From contig JAVBXP010000084.1 in assembly GCA_030824495.1 (NCBI GenBank), positions 62,001 to 126,000 of the forward strand: a stretch of 64,000 nt of DNA, written 5' to 3'. The notes beneath the pieces were generated by a model. It had not been told where the DNA came from and made no database searches. It saw only the letters and a program-made list of their open reading frames with translations. This document shows positions 18,068 to 26,953 of the stretch, piece after piece. Within the stretch, counting starts at the first letter, position 1, and every line of letters starts with the position of its first letter. Source of the DNA: a bacterium (lineage in GTDB: Bacteria; Pseudomonadota; Alphaproteobacteria; Caulobacterales; Caulobacteraceae). Made by a program: the position numbers and the translations under genes.

Positions 18068-19647
18068 ACGGCTCATTCCGCCAGTCGATGGCCTGGCTGC
18101 ACACCTGGACCGGCCTGGTGTTCGGCTGGGTTCTGTTCGCAATGTTCATGACCGGGACGGCCACCTATTTCCGCCCCGAGATCACGCGCTGGATGGAGCC
18201 TGAAACCGGCCCGCCCGCGAGCTACGGCGCCACCGCCAACGCCGCGGTCGCGCACCTGTCGAAGGTCGCCCCGAAGGCGAAGAGCTGGTCGATCACCTTG
18301 CCGGACGAGCGCCAGGGCGTGACCCGCGTCTCCTGGCAACCTGAGCGCAAGCCTGGCGAGGAACGGCCTCGGCGGCGCGGGCGTGGGCAGAACCAGGCGA
18401 CGCTGGACGCCGCCACCGGCGAGGTCGTCAAGGCGCGCGACACCCGGGGCGGAGAGTTCTTCTACCGCTTCCATTTCCAGCTCCACTACATGCCGGTGAT
18501 CTTCGGCCGCTGGATGGCCGGCCTGTGCGCGATGTTCATGCTGGTGGCGATCGTCTCGGGCGTCATCACCCACAAGCGCATTTTCAAGGACTTCTTCACC
18601 TTCCGCCCCAAGAAGACGGCGCAGAGATCCTGGCTCGACGCCCACAACCTGACGGCGGTCCTCGCACTGCCTTTCCACGCCATGATCACCTATACGGGCC
18701 TGGTGACCTTGATGGGCCTCTACATGCCCTGGGGCGTGCAGGCCAACTACAAGAGCGACCAAGCCTACTTCGCCGAGGTGTTCCCCCAGAGCGAGGAAAT
18801 TCCCCGTAGCGGGGTGGCGGCTCCGCTGGCGCCGCTCCCGCTCATTCTGCACAAGGCCTCCGATGCCTGGGGCGGCGGACGTCCCTGGATCGTCAATGTC
18901 AGCAACCCCGGCGACGCCACCGCGCGCGTCGAGGTGACGCGTCACTCCGGCGACAAGCTCTCGTATCGCGGCGGATCGCTGACCTTCGACGGCGTAACCG
19001 GCGCGATGATCTCGGAGTCCCCCAAGGCGGGTCCCGTCAATGTCACGGGCGGCGCGATGTACGGCCTGCACATGGGCCGGTTCGCTGATCCGGTGCTGCG
19101 CTGGTTCTACTTCCTGGCCAGCCTGGCCGGCTGCGCAATGGTCGCCACGGGTCTGGTGCTGTGGACCGTCAAGCGCCGCCAGCAACTGCCGGACCCCGAA
19201 AAGCCATACTTCGGCTTCCGCCTGGTCGAGCGTCTCAACATCGGGACGATCGCCGGGGTCCCGGCGGGGATGGCCGCCATGCTGTGGGCCAATCGACTGC
19301 TGCCGGTGGAGATGGCGGGTCGTTCGGCCTGGGAGGTCAACGCCGTCTTCGTTGGCTGGGGCGGCATGATCCTCTGGGCCACCTTGCGTCCCACGCGTAA
19401 GGCCTGGGTGGAGACGCTCAGCGCCGCGGCCTTCCTGGTGGCCGCCCTGCCCTTCGTCAGCGCCCTGACCACCCAACGCAACCTGGCTCGCAGCCTGATG
19501 ACCGGCGACTGGGCGATGCTGGCCTTCGACCTGACGCTCTTCGCCCTCGGCGGGCTACTGGCCTTCTGCGCCTGGAAGGCCGCCCGCTACACCGCCCCCG
19601 TTAAACCCAAGCGCCGGGCGGCGAAACTGGCGGAGGAACCCGCATGA
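18064..19647 (+). CDS. PepSY-associated TM protein, probable siderophore-iron reductase (FoxB-like)
   Basis: A 527-residue inner-membrane protein of the PepSY-TM family. Four or more helices carry conserved histidines: WLHTWTGLVFGW near the start, FHFQLHYMPVIFGRWMAG, ITHKRIFKDFFTFRPKK, LDAHNLTAVLALPFHAM and later YGLHMGRFADPVLRWFYF. Family members such as FoxB are implicated in reducing ferric siderophores in the periplasm, probably using haem bound by such histidines. The GTG at 18064 overlaps the previous stop; an ATG at 18089 is out of frame, and a longer in-frame start at 17989 would overlap the previous gene by 79 bp and seems unlikely. The loop near residue 105 is unusually basic (GEERPRRRGRGQN). 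The stop overlaps the DUF3325 start by 4 bp. Confidence 0.85.
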   Translation: MNGSFRQSMAWLHTWTGLVFGWVLFAMFMTGTATYFRPEITRWMEPETGPPASYGATANAAVAHLSKVAPKAKSWSITLPDERQGVTRVSWQPERKPGEERPRRRGRGQNQATLDAATGEVVKARDTRGGEFFYRFHFQLHYMPVIFGRWMAGLCAMFMLVAIVSGVITHKRIFKDFFTFRPKKTAQRSWLDAHNLTAVLALPFHAMITYTGLVTLMGLYMPWGVQANYKSDQAYFAEVFPQSEEIPRSGVAAPLAPLPLILHKASDAWGGGRPWIVNVSNPGDATARVEVTRHSGDKLSYRGGSLTFDGVTGAMISESPKAGPVNVTGGAMYGLHMGRFADPVLRWFYFLASLAGCAMVATGLVLWTVKRRQQLPDPEKPYFGFRLVERLNIGTIAGVPAGMAAMLWANRLLPVEMAGRSAWEVNAVFVGWGGMILWATLRPTRKAWVETLSAAAFLVAALPFVSALTTQRNLARSLMTGDWAMLAFDLTLFALGGLLAFCAWKAARYTAPVKPKRRAAKLAEEPA

Positions 19648-19991
19648 TCCATCTCGCAACCCTGCTGTTCGCCTATGCCGGCTTTGTCGCGATCTGCCTG
19701 TCCATGGCCAAGCACCAGCCGGAAATTCTCGGCCGCAAGCTGACGGCCAAGGAACACAAACAACTGCGGATCGGCGGCCCGCTGGGGCTCGGGGCGTCTT
19801 ACGCCAGCGCCGTGGTGGCTTCGGGATGGAAGTTCGGTTCGGTGAATTGGATCGGCGCAGTCATGCTCGCGGCCCTCTCCCTGACCCTGCTGCTCCCCTA
19901 CCGCCCCAAGTGGACCGCCCCGGCCGGCGCCGGCGCCGCCTTCGTCGGAGGGATGCTCCTGGCCTCCGCCGCCCTGTTGTCGATCAAGTAG
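19644..19991 (+). CDS. DUF3325-like small membrane protein
   Basis: A 115-residue protein with four hydrophobic stretches. The N-terminal AYAGFVAICLSMAKHQPEIL and the overall size match DUF3325, a family regularly encoded after PepSY-TM reductases in iron-uptake operons. Its role is not established; a helper or partner of the reductase is a reasonable guess. The start overlaps the PepSY stop (ATGA at 19644-19647), and the ferredoxin reductase gene begins 11 bp after its stop. Confidence 0.78.
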   Translation: MIHLATLLFAYAGFVAICLSMAKHQPEILGRKLTAKEHKQLRIGGPLGLGASYASAVVASGWKFGSVNWIGAVMLAALSLTLLLPYRPKWTAPAGAGAAFVGGMLLASAALLSIK

Positions 19992-20002
19992 AGACCGCCG
20001 CC

Positions 20003-20803
20003 ATGGAAACGACCGCCACCGCCCCGGTGAAGGCCAACGCCGCGTTCAACTCAGAGCGCGTCACCCACATCCACCACTGGACCGATCAGCTCTTCAGTTT
20101 CCGAACCACGCGCTCGCCGGCCCTACGGTTCCAGAGCGGCCAGTTCGTGATGATCGGCCTGCACCTCGCCGGCCGGCCCCTGGTTCGCGCCTATTCGATC
20201 GCGAGCCCGCACTACGCCGAGGAACTGGAGTTCTACAGCATCAAGGTCCCTGACGGCCCCCTGACCTCGCACCTGCAGAACATCGCGGTGGGCGACGAGG
20301 TGCTGGTCGGGCGCAAGCCCACGGGAACCCTGGTGCTGGACGCCCTGCTGCCCGGCCGCACCCTCTATCTGCTGGGCACAGGAACCGGCCTTGCGCCGTT
20401 CCTCAGCCTCGCCAGGGATCCCGACGTCTACGACCGCTTCGAGCGCGTCGTGGTCACCCACACCTGTCGCCAGGAAGCCGACCTTGGCTATCGCGCCTAT
20501 CTGGAGACCCTCGATAGGGATCCCGATCTTGGAGAGATCGTCGCCGGCAAGCTTAGCTACTATCCGAGCCTGACCCGCGGCGCCTTCAAGACGACGGGAC
20601 GGATCACCGACCTCATCACCTCCGGGCGCCTGGCGGCGTACTTGGCCCTGCCACGCCTCGACCCCAACCAGGACCGCGTCATGGTCTGCGGCGGCCCGCC
20701 GATGTTGGCCGACCTGCGTCAACTGCTGGACGGGCTGGGCTTCGCCGAAGGCTCGCTCGCCGAGCCCGGCGCCTATGTTTACGAGAAGGCCTTCGCCGCC
20801 TGA
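20003..20803 (+). CDS. fpr: Ferredoxin--NADP+ reductase, bacterial FPR type
   Basis: A 266-residue flavoenzyme that passes electrons between NADPH and ferredoxin or flavodoxin. The FAD-binding RAYSIAS motif is near residue 60, the NADP-binding GTGTGLAPF is near residue 125, and the bacterial-class C-terminus VYEKAFAA is present. The ATG at 20003 is chosen because it starts a standard-length FPR; longer in-frame readings overlap DUF3325 and are compositionally odd. Its place 11 bp after the PepSY-DUF3325 pair suggests it supplies reducing power for iron release from siderophores, or repairs redox damage under iron limitation. The enzyme class is clear; its electron partner is not encoded nearby. 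Confidence 0.92.
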   Translation: METTATAPVKANAAFNSERVTHIHHWTDQLFSFRTTRSPALRFQSGQFVMIGLHLAGRPLVRAYSIASPHYAEELEFYSIKVPDGPLTSHLQNIAVGDEVLVGRKPTGTLVLDALLPGRTLYLLGTGTGLAPFLSLARDPDVYDRFERVVVTHTCRQEADLGYRAYLETLDRDPDLGEIVAGKLSYYPSLTRGAFKTTGRITDLITSGRLAAYLALPRLDPNQDRVMVCGGPPMLADLRQLLDGLGFAEGSLAEPGAYVYEKAFAA

Positions 20804-20892
20804 GAACCATCACCCGCCAAGAAATAGCGTCTGCGAAGTGGAAGCCATCACGGCGCAGATGCTAAGGGGCCTAGCTTGTTGCGGAGAACGCC

Positions 20893-21765
20893 ATGCAAGG
20901 CCCGACGTCCCACTTCTATTACTCGCAGCGCCTGCGCTTGCACTATGTCGACTGGGGCAACGAGACCGCCCCCCCGCTGCTGCTGGTCCACGGCGGGCGC
21001 GACCATTGCCGCAACTGGGATTGGGTCGCCGAACGGCTTCGTGATCGCTACCACGTCATCGCGCCCGACCTTCGCGGCCATGGCGACAGCGCCTGGGCGG
21101 TTGGCGGCGGCTATGACCAGGCGGCCTACATCTACGACCTCGCCCAGATCATCCATCAGAAGCAAATGGCGCCGGTTACGATCATCGCCCATTCGCTCGG
21201 CGCAGGTATCGTCCTCAACTACTGCGGCGCGTTCTCCGAGAACGTGAAGAAGGTCGTCGCAATCGAGGGCCTGGGTCCCTCTCCTGCGGTCATCGCCGAA
21301 CAGTCGAAGCGGTCCATCGACGAGCGCATCCGCCGTGCAGTGAAGGATCGACGCGAGAACTCCGGCCGCTCGCCGCGCCGCTACGCCAGTCTTGACGACG
21401 CCGTGGCGCGTATGGCTGAAGAGAACCCGCACCTCAGCGCCGAACAAGCACGCCACCTGACAGTTTATGGCGCGCACCAGAACGAAGACGGCTCCTACTC
21501 CTGGAAGTTCGACAACCACGCGCGTTGGGGCGGCGGCGTCGGCGGCCTGTCGCACGAGGATCAGCATCAGCTATGGCGGAACATCACCGCGCCGGTGCTG
21601 CTCGTTCGCGGCACTGAGTCATGGGCGTCCGACCCCGTCGTCGACGGCCGTATCGAACACTTCCGCGACGCCCGCCTGGTGAACTTCGAAGGCGCCGGCC
21701 ACTGGGTTCACCACGATCAGTTGGACGGTTTCATGCGTGAGACCGAGGCTTTCCTGGCCGAATAG
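20893..21765 (+). CDS. Alpha/beta hydrolase
   Basis: A 290-residue alpha/beta-hydrolase-fold enzyme. The oxyanion region is LLLVHGGRDHCRNWDW, the nucleophile serine sits in AHSLGAG near residue 101 (first glycine of GxSxG replaced by alanine), and the catalytic histidine is in GAGHWVHHDQ near the C-terminus. The acid residue is probably in the RGTESWASD segment. It follows the iron-reductase operon on the same strand after an 89-bp gap, so it may or may not be cotranscribed. A siderophore esterase role is possible but unproven; this subfamily also includes general esterases and ring-cleavage-product hydrolases. A strong hairpin follows. Confidence 0.85.
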   Translation: MQGPTSHFYYSQRLRLHYVDWGNETAPPLLLVHGGRDHCRNWDWVAERLRDRYHVIAPDLRGHGDSAWAVGGGYDQAAYIYDLAQIIHQKQMAPVTIIAHSLGAGIVLNYCGAFSENVKKVVAIEGLGPSPAVIAEQSKRSIDERIRRAVKDRRENSGRSPRRYASLDDAVARMAEENPHLSAEQARHLTVYGAHQNEDGSYSWKFDNHARWGGGVGGLSHEDQHQLWRNITAPVLLVRGTESWASDPVVDGRIEHFRDARLVNFEGAGHWVHHDQLDGFMRETEAFLAE

Positions 21766-21781
21766 GGGCTATGGGAAGACA

Positions 21782-21806
21782 GCTCGCCGCCGAGTTTGCG
21801 GCGAGC
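21782..21806 (+). terminator. Hairpin terminator after the alpha/beta hydrolase
   Basis: GCTCGCCGC and GCGGCGAGC form a perfect 9-bp stem with a 7-base loop, starting 17 bases after the stop codon. A U-run is absent, so strength is uncertain. Confidence 0.6.
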
Positions 21807-21877
21807 AAGGAATAGGCTCGCCGACCCTGCGAGCCGAATTCTCTCCAGGCAGTTCGATCGCCTGCTTCGTCTTTGTT

Positions 21878-21929
21878 GCGAATGATTATTATGTGCTGTA
21901 TGCCCATAATTATTGCAATTGACTCGCAA
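21878..21929 (+). promoter_or_regulatory. Fur-like sites upstream of the DUF4198 gene
   Basis: Two candidate sites lie in an AT-rich stretch. GCGAATGATTATTATGTGC (21878-21896) matches 12 of 19 positions of the classical Fur consensus. TTGCAATTGACTCGCAA (21913-21929) is a near-palindrome with TTGC/GCAA ends, the half-site style seen in alphaproteobacterial Fur boxes. The downstream gene starts at 21986, so both are well placed for repression. Confidence 0.6.
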
Positions 21930-21985
21930 TATCGAAGCGAAACTGTTTCCCGACCGATATGGTTGGGCGCTGCCTGGAGACGTAC

Positions 21986-22630
21986 ATGCTAAAGAAAATC
22001 CCCGCGGCGCTTGCCGTTCTGGCCCTGGCGACGCCGGCCGCGGCTCACGAAGTCTGGTTGGAACGCGATGGCGCCGGCGCCGCGCGTGTCTATCTCGGAG
22101 AACCGGCCGAAGCCGTTCCGCCCGGAGGCGACCCCGAGTTCGCCAAGCTCAAGACGCCGATCGTGTTCACCGCCAGCCAGGACAAGCCGGCCGCCTTGAC
22201 CCGCAAGGCCGACCACCTCGAAGCCGCGGTGAGCGGCCCCGGCGATGTACGGTTGGTCGACGGTTCAGTGTTCGCGCCGTGGAAGGGCGATAGCGGCGCG
22301 CTTGAAGGCGCGATGTACCACGCCCGGGCCGGGCGCAGCGAAACTCGCACCGCCCTTGATCTCGAGATCGCTCCCGTCGCGCCGAACAGCGACGCCTTCG
22401 TCGTCGCCTACAAGGGCAAGCCCCTGGCCGATGCGACCGTGACGCTGATCAATCCTGACCGCTGGTCGAAGTCCTTCAAGACCGATGCGTCAGGCCAGGT
22501 CACCGTGCCCGCCACCTGGACCGGCCGCTACCTGCTGGCCGTCAATCACGCCGTCGCCGAGCCAGGCAAGATCCAGGGCCAGGACGTGACCAAGATCCAT
22601 CACGTCTCGACCCTCACCTTCGTGAAATAG
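21986..22630 (+). CDS. DUF4198 family periplasmic protein
   Basis: A 214-residue exported protein with a clear signal peptide (MLKKIPAALAVLALATPAAA, then HEVWLERDG). The N-terminal HEVWLE after cleavage and the C-terminal beta-sandwich-like region with GKPLADATVTLINP and TGRYLLAVNH fit DUF4198, a family linked to metal uptake and often found near TonB receptors. The ATG at 21986 has TGGAGA six bases upstream and gives a proper signal peptide; an upstream in-frame start would add nine residues of poor signal quality. Fur-like sequences lie just upstream, pointing to iron control. The exact molecular role, perhaps a metal-binding periplasmic helper, is unknown. A long hairpin follows. Confidence 0.85.
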   Translation: MLKKIPAALAVLALATPAAAHEVWLERDGAGAARVYLGEPAEAVPPGGDPEFAKLKTPIVFTASQDKPAALTRKADHLEAAVSGPGDVRLVDGSVFAPWKGDSGALEGAMYHARAGRSETRTALDLEIAPVAPNSDAFVVAYKGKPLADATVTLINPDRWSKSFKTDASGQVTVPATWTGRYLLAVNHAVAEPGKIQGQDVTKIHHVSTLTFVK

Positions 22631-22637
22631 CGCCAAG

Positions 22638-22672
22638 GCCCACGGGCGGTCGCCAACCGCACGTCCGTGGGC
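22638..22672 (+). terminator. Hairpin terminator after the DUF4198 gene
   Basis: An outer stem GCCCACGG/CCGTGGGC (8 bp) encloses an inner stem GCGGT/ACCGC with a 5-base loop, starting 8 bases after the stop codon. It separates the iron-linked gene from the RND efflux operon that starts at 22707. Confidence 0.6.
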
Positions 22673-22706
22673 GCGCACCTGCAATCCAGTCAAAAGTGAG
22701 TTCCGC

Positions 22707-23873
22707 GTGCCCGCCACCAAGGCCCTGATACGGCGCCCGTTCCCGTGCGCCGTCGTCGCCCTCGTCCTCATCAGCCTTGGGGCCTGCAACGGAAAAGCCG
22801 ACGAACAACCTGGCCCTCAAGCCACGCCTGTCCGAGTGGCCGAGGCCGCAATCCGTCCGTTGGCGATCCAGATTCGCGCCATTGGATCGGTGACCCCGCT
22901 CCACACCGTCGATGTCCGCAGCCAAGTGCCAGGCCAGTTGGCCCGAGTGCTGTTCACCGAAGGGCAAGAAGTCCGGGAAGGACAGCTGCTGGCGGAGATC
23001 GATCCAGCCCCCTTCCGCGCCAAGGTGGACGAAGCCATCGGCCAGAAGCAGCAGAACGAGGCTCAGCTTCGCTATGCGGAGCGCCAACTCGAGATCTACC
23101 AAGGACTGGCCGAGAAGCAGATCCTGGCCCAGACCCGCCTCGACCAGCAACGGACCTTGGTCGACCAGCACGGCGGCGCTCTGGCCGCCGATCACGCCCG
23201 GCTCGCCGACGCCCGGATCCAGCTTGGCCGCACCCGCATCGTCGCCCCGGTTTCCGGCCGGATCGGCATGTGCCGCGCCGACCCCGGCAACATCGTCGGC
23301 ACGACCTCCACCGACGTTCTGGCGGTGATCACCCAGACCCGGCCGATCTCGGTGCTGTTCGCCGCCCCCGAAAGCCGACTGCCGGAGATCCGCGCCGCCA
23401 TCGCCGCCGGGCGTCCGCTCAGCGTCCAGGCCTGGGATCGCGCTGAAAAGGTAATGCTGGCCGAAGGGCGGCTGACGTCCCTCGACAACCAGATCGACCC
23501 CCAGACCGGCGCGGTTCGGATTCGAGCCGTCTTTCCCAACGCAGATGAAGGGCTGTTCCCGAACCAGTTCGTCAACGTGCGCCTGACCGTGGGCGTGCTG
23601 AACGACGCCGTCACAGTGCCCGACGCGGCGATCCAGCAGGGATCACGCGGAACCTATGCCTGGATCGCCGACGCAAAGGGCCAGGCCCGCATGCGGCCCA
23701 TCAAGATCGGTCCTTCCAATGCAGGCATGACCGCCGTGACAGCGGGCCTCAGCTCCGGGGACCGCGTCATCGTCGAAGGACTCGACCGGCTTAGCGAAGG
23801 CGGCGCGGTGGAGATCATCACGAAGGCCGACACGCAATCGGCGCAGGCTGACGCGACGAACAGCGCGTCGTGA
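22707..23873 (+). CDS. RND efflux periplasmic adaptor (membrane-fusion) lipoprotein, MdtA-like
   Basis: A 388-residue periplasmic adaptor that links an RND pump to the outer membrane. The signal ends in a lipobox (VLISLGAC), so the mature protein is probably lipid-anchored through that cysteine near residue 27. Then follow a barrel-sandwich (VRSQVPGQLARVLFTEGQEV), an alpha-helical hairpin (~100-165), a second lipoyl half (IVAPVSGRIGM) and the beta-barrel and membrane-proximal domains, with DNQIDPQTGAVRIRA typical of MdtA/AcrA proteins. The start is GTG at 22707. It overlaps the first permease gene (GTGA at 23870-23873). No outer-membrane channel gene lies in the operon. Confidence 0.92.
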   Translation: MPATKALIRRPFPCAVVALVLISLGACNGKADEQPGPQATPVRVAEAAIRPLAIQIRAIGSVTPLHTVDVRSQVPGQLARVLFTEGQEVREGQLLAEIDPAPFRAKVDEAIGQKQQNEAQLRYAERQLEIYQGLAEKQILAQTRLDQQRTLVDQHGGALAADHARLADARIQLGRTRIVAPVSGRIGMCRADPGNIVGTTSTDVLAVITQTRPISVLFAAPESRLPEIRAAIAAGRPLSVQAWDRAEKVMLAEGRLTSLDNQIDPQTGAVRIRAVFPNADEGLFPNQFVNVRLTVGVLNDAVTVPDAAIQQGSRGTYAWIADAKGQARMRPIKIGPSNAGMTAVTAGLSSGDRVIVEGLDRLSEGGAVEIITKADTQSAQADATNSAS

Positions 23874-26800
23874 ACCTCTCACGACCGTTTATCCTGCGGC
23901 CGGTCGCGACCGCCCTGCTGATGGTTGCGCTGCTGGTCACGGGCGTGATCGCCTATCGCATGCTACCGGTGGCGGCCCTGCCTCAGGCCGACTACCCGGT
24001 CATCCAGGTGTTCACCTTCCAGCCGGGCGCCAGCCCCCAGGTCGCGGCCGACACCATCACCGCGCCGCTCGAACGACGGCTGGGCCAGATACCTGGCCTG
24101 GAGCAGATGTCGTCCTCCAGCTCCGGCGGCGCGTCGATCATCACGCTGCAGTTCGCGCTCGACCTGCCGATGAGCGTCGCCGAGCAGGAGGTGCAAGCCG
24201 CGATCGGCACGGCGCGGGGCCTATTGCCCGACAACCTGCCCGCGCCACCGGTCTATCGGAAGGTCAATCCGGCCGACATGCCGATCATGACCCTGGCCTT
24301 CAGCGCCAAGGCCACCCCGCTGCACGAGGTTTACGATCTGGTGGACACGCGGGTGGCGCAGAAGCTCGCCCAGACCTCGGGGGTAGGCCAGGTGACGCTG
24401 GCCGGCGGGCAGCGGCCCGCGGTGCGCATTCAGATCAATCCTCGCGCGCTGGCGGCCTACGGCCTGACCTTCGAAGACGTCCGCACCGCGGTGAACGCCG
24501 GCAGCGTCAATCAGCCGAAGGGCAGCTTCGACGGCCCCGACCGCTCGATCATGATGGACGCCAACGACCAGCTCCGCTCCATCGAGGAGTATCGAAACCT
24601 CATCCTGGCCTGGCGGAACAATGCGCCGATCCGGCTGGCCCAGGTCGCCGAGGTCGCTGAGGGACCGGAAGATCGCCGACTGGCGGCTTGGTCTGGTGAA
24701 ACGCCCGCCGTCCTCGTCAACATTCAGCGACAGCCCGGCGCCAACGTCATCGAGGTGGTCGACCAGGTCCAGAACCTCCTGCCGCAACTGACCGCCAGCC
24801 TGCCGGCCGATGTCTCTGTCGAGGTGCTGAGCGACCGCACGAGAACCATCCGCTCGTCCATCCAGCATGTTCAGATGGAGCTGCTGTTCGCCGTGGGTCT
24901 GGTGATCGCGGTGACGTTCGTCTTCCTGCGCGACCTGCGGGCCACGCTCATTCCGGCCGCGGCGGCGACCTTGTCGTTGATCGGCACGTTCGCGGCGATG
25001 CAGCTGCTGGGCTACAGCGTCAACAATCTCACCTTGATGGCCCTGACCATCGCCGCCGGCTTCGTGGTCGACGACGCCATTGTCATGCTCGAGAACATCG
25101 AGCGTCACTTGGAGAACGGCGAGCGGCCGCTGGACGCCGCGCTCAAGGGTGCGCAGGAGATCGGCTTCACCCTGCTCTCCCTGACCATCTCGCTGATCGC
25201 GGTGCTGATCCCGCTGCTGTTCATGGGCGACGTTGTGGGCCGCCTGTTCCGCGAGTTTGCGGTCACCCTGGCCATTGCGATCCTCATCTCGCTGGTCGTC
25301 TCGCTGACCCTCACCCCGATGATGTGCGGCCGAATGCTGAAGGCCCACGGCCCCAAGCGAGCCGATTTCCTCGACAAGGTTATCGCCAACTATGGCCGCG
25401 CCCTGGATTGGGTTCTGCAGCGACAGGCGCTGTTCCTGTTCGTGACCGTCGCCACGCTCGCGGCCACCGCCCTGCTGTACGTGATCACGCCCAAGGGTTT
25501 CTTCCCCGTCCAGGACAGCGGCGCGATCCAGGTCACGGTGCAATCGCCCGCAAGCAGCTCCTTCCAGGCGGTGGCCGAGCGCCAGCAAGACGTGGCCAAG
25601 ATCATGCTGGCCGATCCTGCGGTCCAGAGCATCGCTTCCTTCATCGGTGTCGACGGCGCCAACGCCACCCTCAACACCGGCCGCATGTTGGTCACGCTCA
25701 AGCCCCACGGCCAGCGTGATTCCGCCGCCAAGGTGATCGACCGCCTGGAGGCCAAGGCCTCCAACCTGCCCGGCCTGCGCCTCTTCATGCAGCCGGTTCA
25801 GGAACTCAACATCGACGACCAGGTGGCACGCAGCCAGTTCCGCTTCAGCCTGTCGAGCCCCGACGGCGACCTGCTGAATGTCTGGACGCCGCGCCTGGTC
25901 GAGCGCCTCGCGGCTTCACCCCACCTGCGAAACGTGTCCAGCGATCTTGAGAACGGCGGGCTGAGCGCTCGCGTGCTCATTGACCGCGAAGCCGCAGCGC
26001 GGCTCGGCGTCACCGCGGCGGCCGTCGATGAAGCGCTGCATAGCGCGTTCGGCCAACGCCAGATGGCCACGCTGTTCACTCAGGCCAACCAGTACCGCGT
26101 CGTGCTGGAGGTTGATCCCGCGCTTCAGACCGGTCCCGCCGACCTGGAGCACATCCACGTTCGCGGTCGTGGCGAGGCCCTGATCCCGCTGTCGGCGGTG
26201 GCCAGCGTACAGGTTGGAGAAACTCCGCTGCTCCTCTCGCGTCTCGGCCAGTTTCCGGCGGCCGCTGTATCGTTCGATCTGGCTCCAGGCGTGGCGATCG
26301 GCCAAGCCGCCAAGACCATCGAGGTCGCCGCCCGGGATATCGAACTGCCCCCCTCCGTGGACCTGAAACTGCAAGGCGCGACCAAGGCGTTCAGCGCCTC
26401 GTTATCCGGAACGCTGCTGCTGATCCTCGCCGCCGTGGTGACGATGTATATCGTGCTGGGCGTTCTCTATGAGAGCCTGATCCACCCCGTCACCATCCTC
26501 TCCACCCTGCCCTCGGCCGCCATGGGTGCGTTCCTCGCCCTGCTGGCCGCCGGTCGTCCGTTGGACCTGATCTCGGTGATCGGGATCATTCTGCTCATCG
26601 GGCTGGTGAAGAAAAACGGCATTATGATGGTCGATTTCGCCCTGGAGGCGGAGCGCAATCAGGGTCTGTCGCCCAGCGACGCGATCCGCCGGGCGGCGAT
26701 GCTGCGCTTTCGGCCGATCCTGATGACCACCATGGCCGCGCTGTTCGGCGCGCTCCCGCTGCTGCTCGCGAGCGGAGCCGGCGCCGAACTGCGCCAACCG

Positions 26801-26953
26801 CTCGGCCTCGTCATGGTCGGCGGCCTGTTGGTCAGCCAGGTGCTGACCCTCTTTACGACGCCGGTGGTCTATCTGGCCTTCGACAGGCTCAAGCGCAGGC
26901 TGGCGCGCCGCCCGGTCGGCGACGGCGATCTGGTCGCCGACAGCGTCCCGTGA
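23870..26953 (+). CDS. RND multidrug efflux permease (MdtB-like)
   Basis: A 1027-residue inner-membrane RND transporter with 12 helices and two large periplasmic loops. The proton-relay aspartate pair is in TM4 (AAGFVVDDAIVMLENIERH). The N-terminus RPFILRPVATALLMVALL and the TM8-TM10 region with GIILLIGLVKKNGIMMVDFA are typical of MdtB/MdtC-type pumps. The GTG start overlaps the adaptor stop, and its own stop overlaps the next permease (GTGA at 26950-26953). Two non-identical permeases in tandem point to a heteromeric pump as in E. coli MdtBC. Drug spectrum is unknown. Confidence 0.94.
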   Translation: MNLSRPFILRPVATALLMVALLVTGVIAYRMLPVAALPQADYPVIQVFTFQPGASPQVAADTITAPLERRLGQIPGLEQMSSSSSGGASIITLQFALDLPMSVAEQEVQAAIGTARGLLPDNLPAPPVYRKVNPADMPIMTLAFSAKATPLHEVYDLVDTRVAQKLAQTSGVGQVTLAGGQRPAVRIQINPRALAAYGLTFEDVRTAVNAGSVNQPKGSFDGPDRSIMMDANDQLRSIEEYRNLILAWRNNAPIRLAQVAEVAEGPEDRRLAAWSGETPAVLVNIQRQPGANVIEVVDQVQNLLPQLTASLPADVSVEVLSDRTRTIRSSIQHVQMELLFAVGLVIAVTFVFLRDLRATLIPAAAATLSLIGTFAAMQLLGYSVNNLTLMALTIAAGFVVDDAIVMLENIERHLENGERPLDAALKGAQEIGFTLLSLTISLIAVLIPLLFMGDVVGRLFREFAVTLAIAILISLVVSLTLTPMMCGRMLKAHGPKRADFLDKVIANYGRALDWVLQRQALFLFVTVATLAATALLYVITPKGFFPVQDSGAIQVTVQSPASSSFQAVAERQQDVAKIMLADPAVQSIASFIGVDGANATLNTGRMLVTLKPHGQRDSAAKVIDRLEAKASNLPGLRLFMQPVQELNIDDQVARSQFRFSLSSPDGDLLNVWTPRLVERLAASPHLRNVSSDLENGGLSARVLIDREAAARLGVTAAAVDEALHSAFGQRQMATLFTQANQYRVVLEVDPALQTGPADLEHIHVRGRGEALIPLSAVASVQVGETPLLLSRLGQFPAAAVSFDLAPGVAIGQAAKTIEVAARDIELPPSVDLKLQGATKAFSASLSGTLLLILAAVVTMYIVLGVLYESLIHPVTILSTLPSAAMGAFLALLAAGRPLDLISVIGIILLIGLVKKNGIMMVDFALEAERNQGLSPSDAIRRAAMLRFRPILMTTMAALFGALPLLLASGAGAELRQPLGLVMVGGLLVSQVLTLFTTPVVYLAFDRLKRRLARRPVGDGDLVADSVP

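Noticed and set aside
24221..25708. 495-codon open frame opposite the first RND permease
   Set aside because: Reverse frame of a clear RND gene, rich in Q/H/R/G and without any motif.
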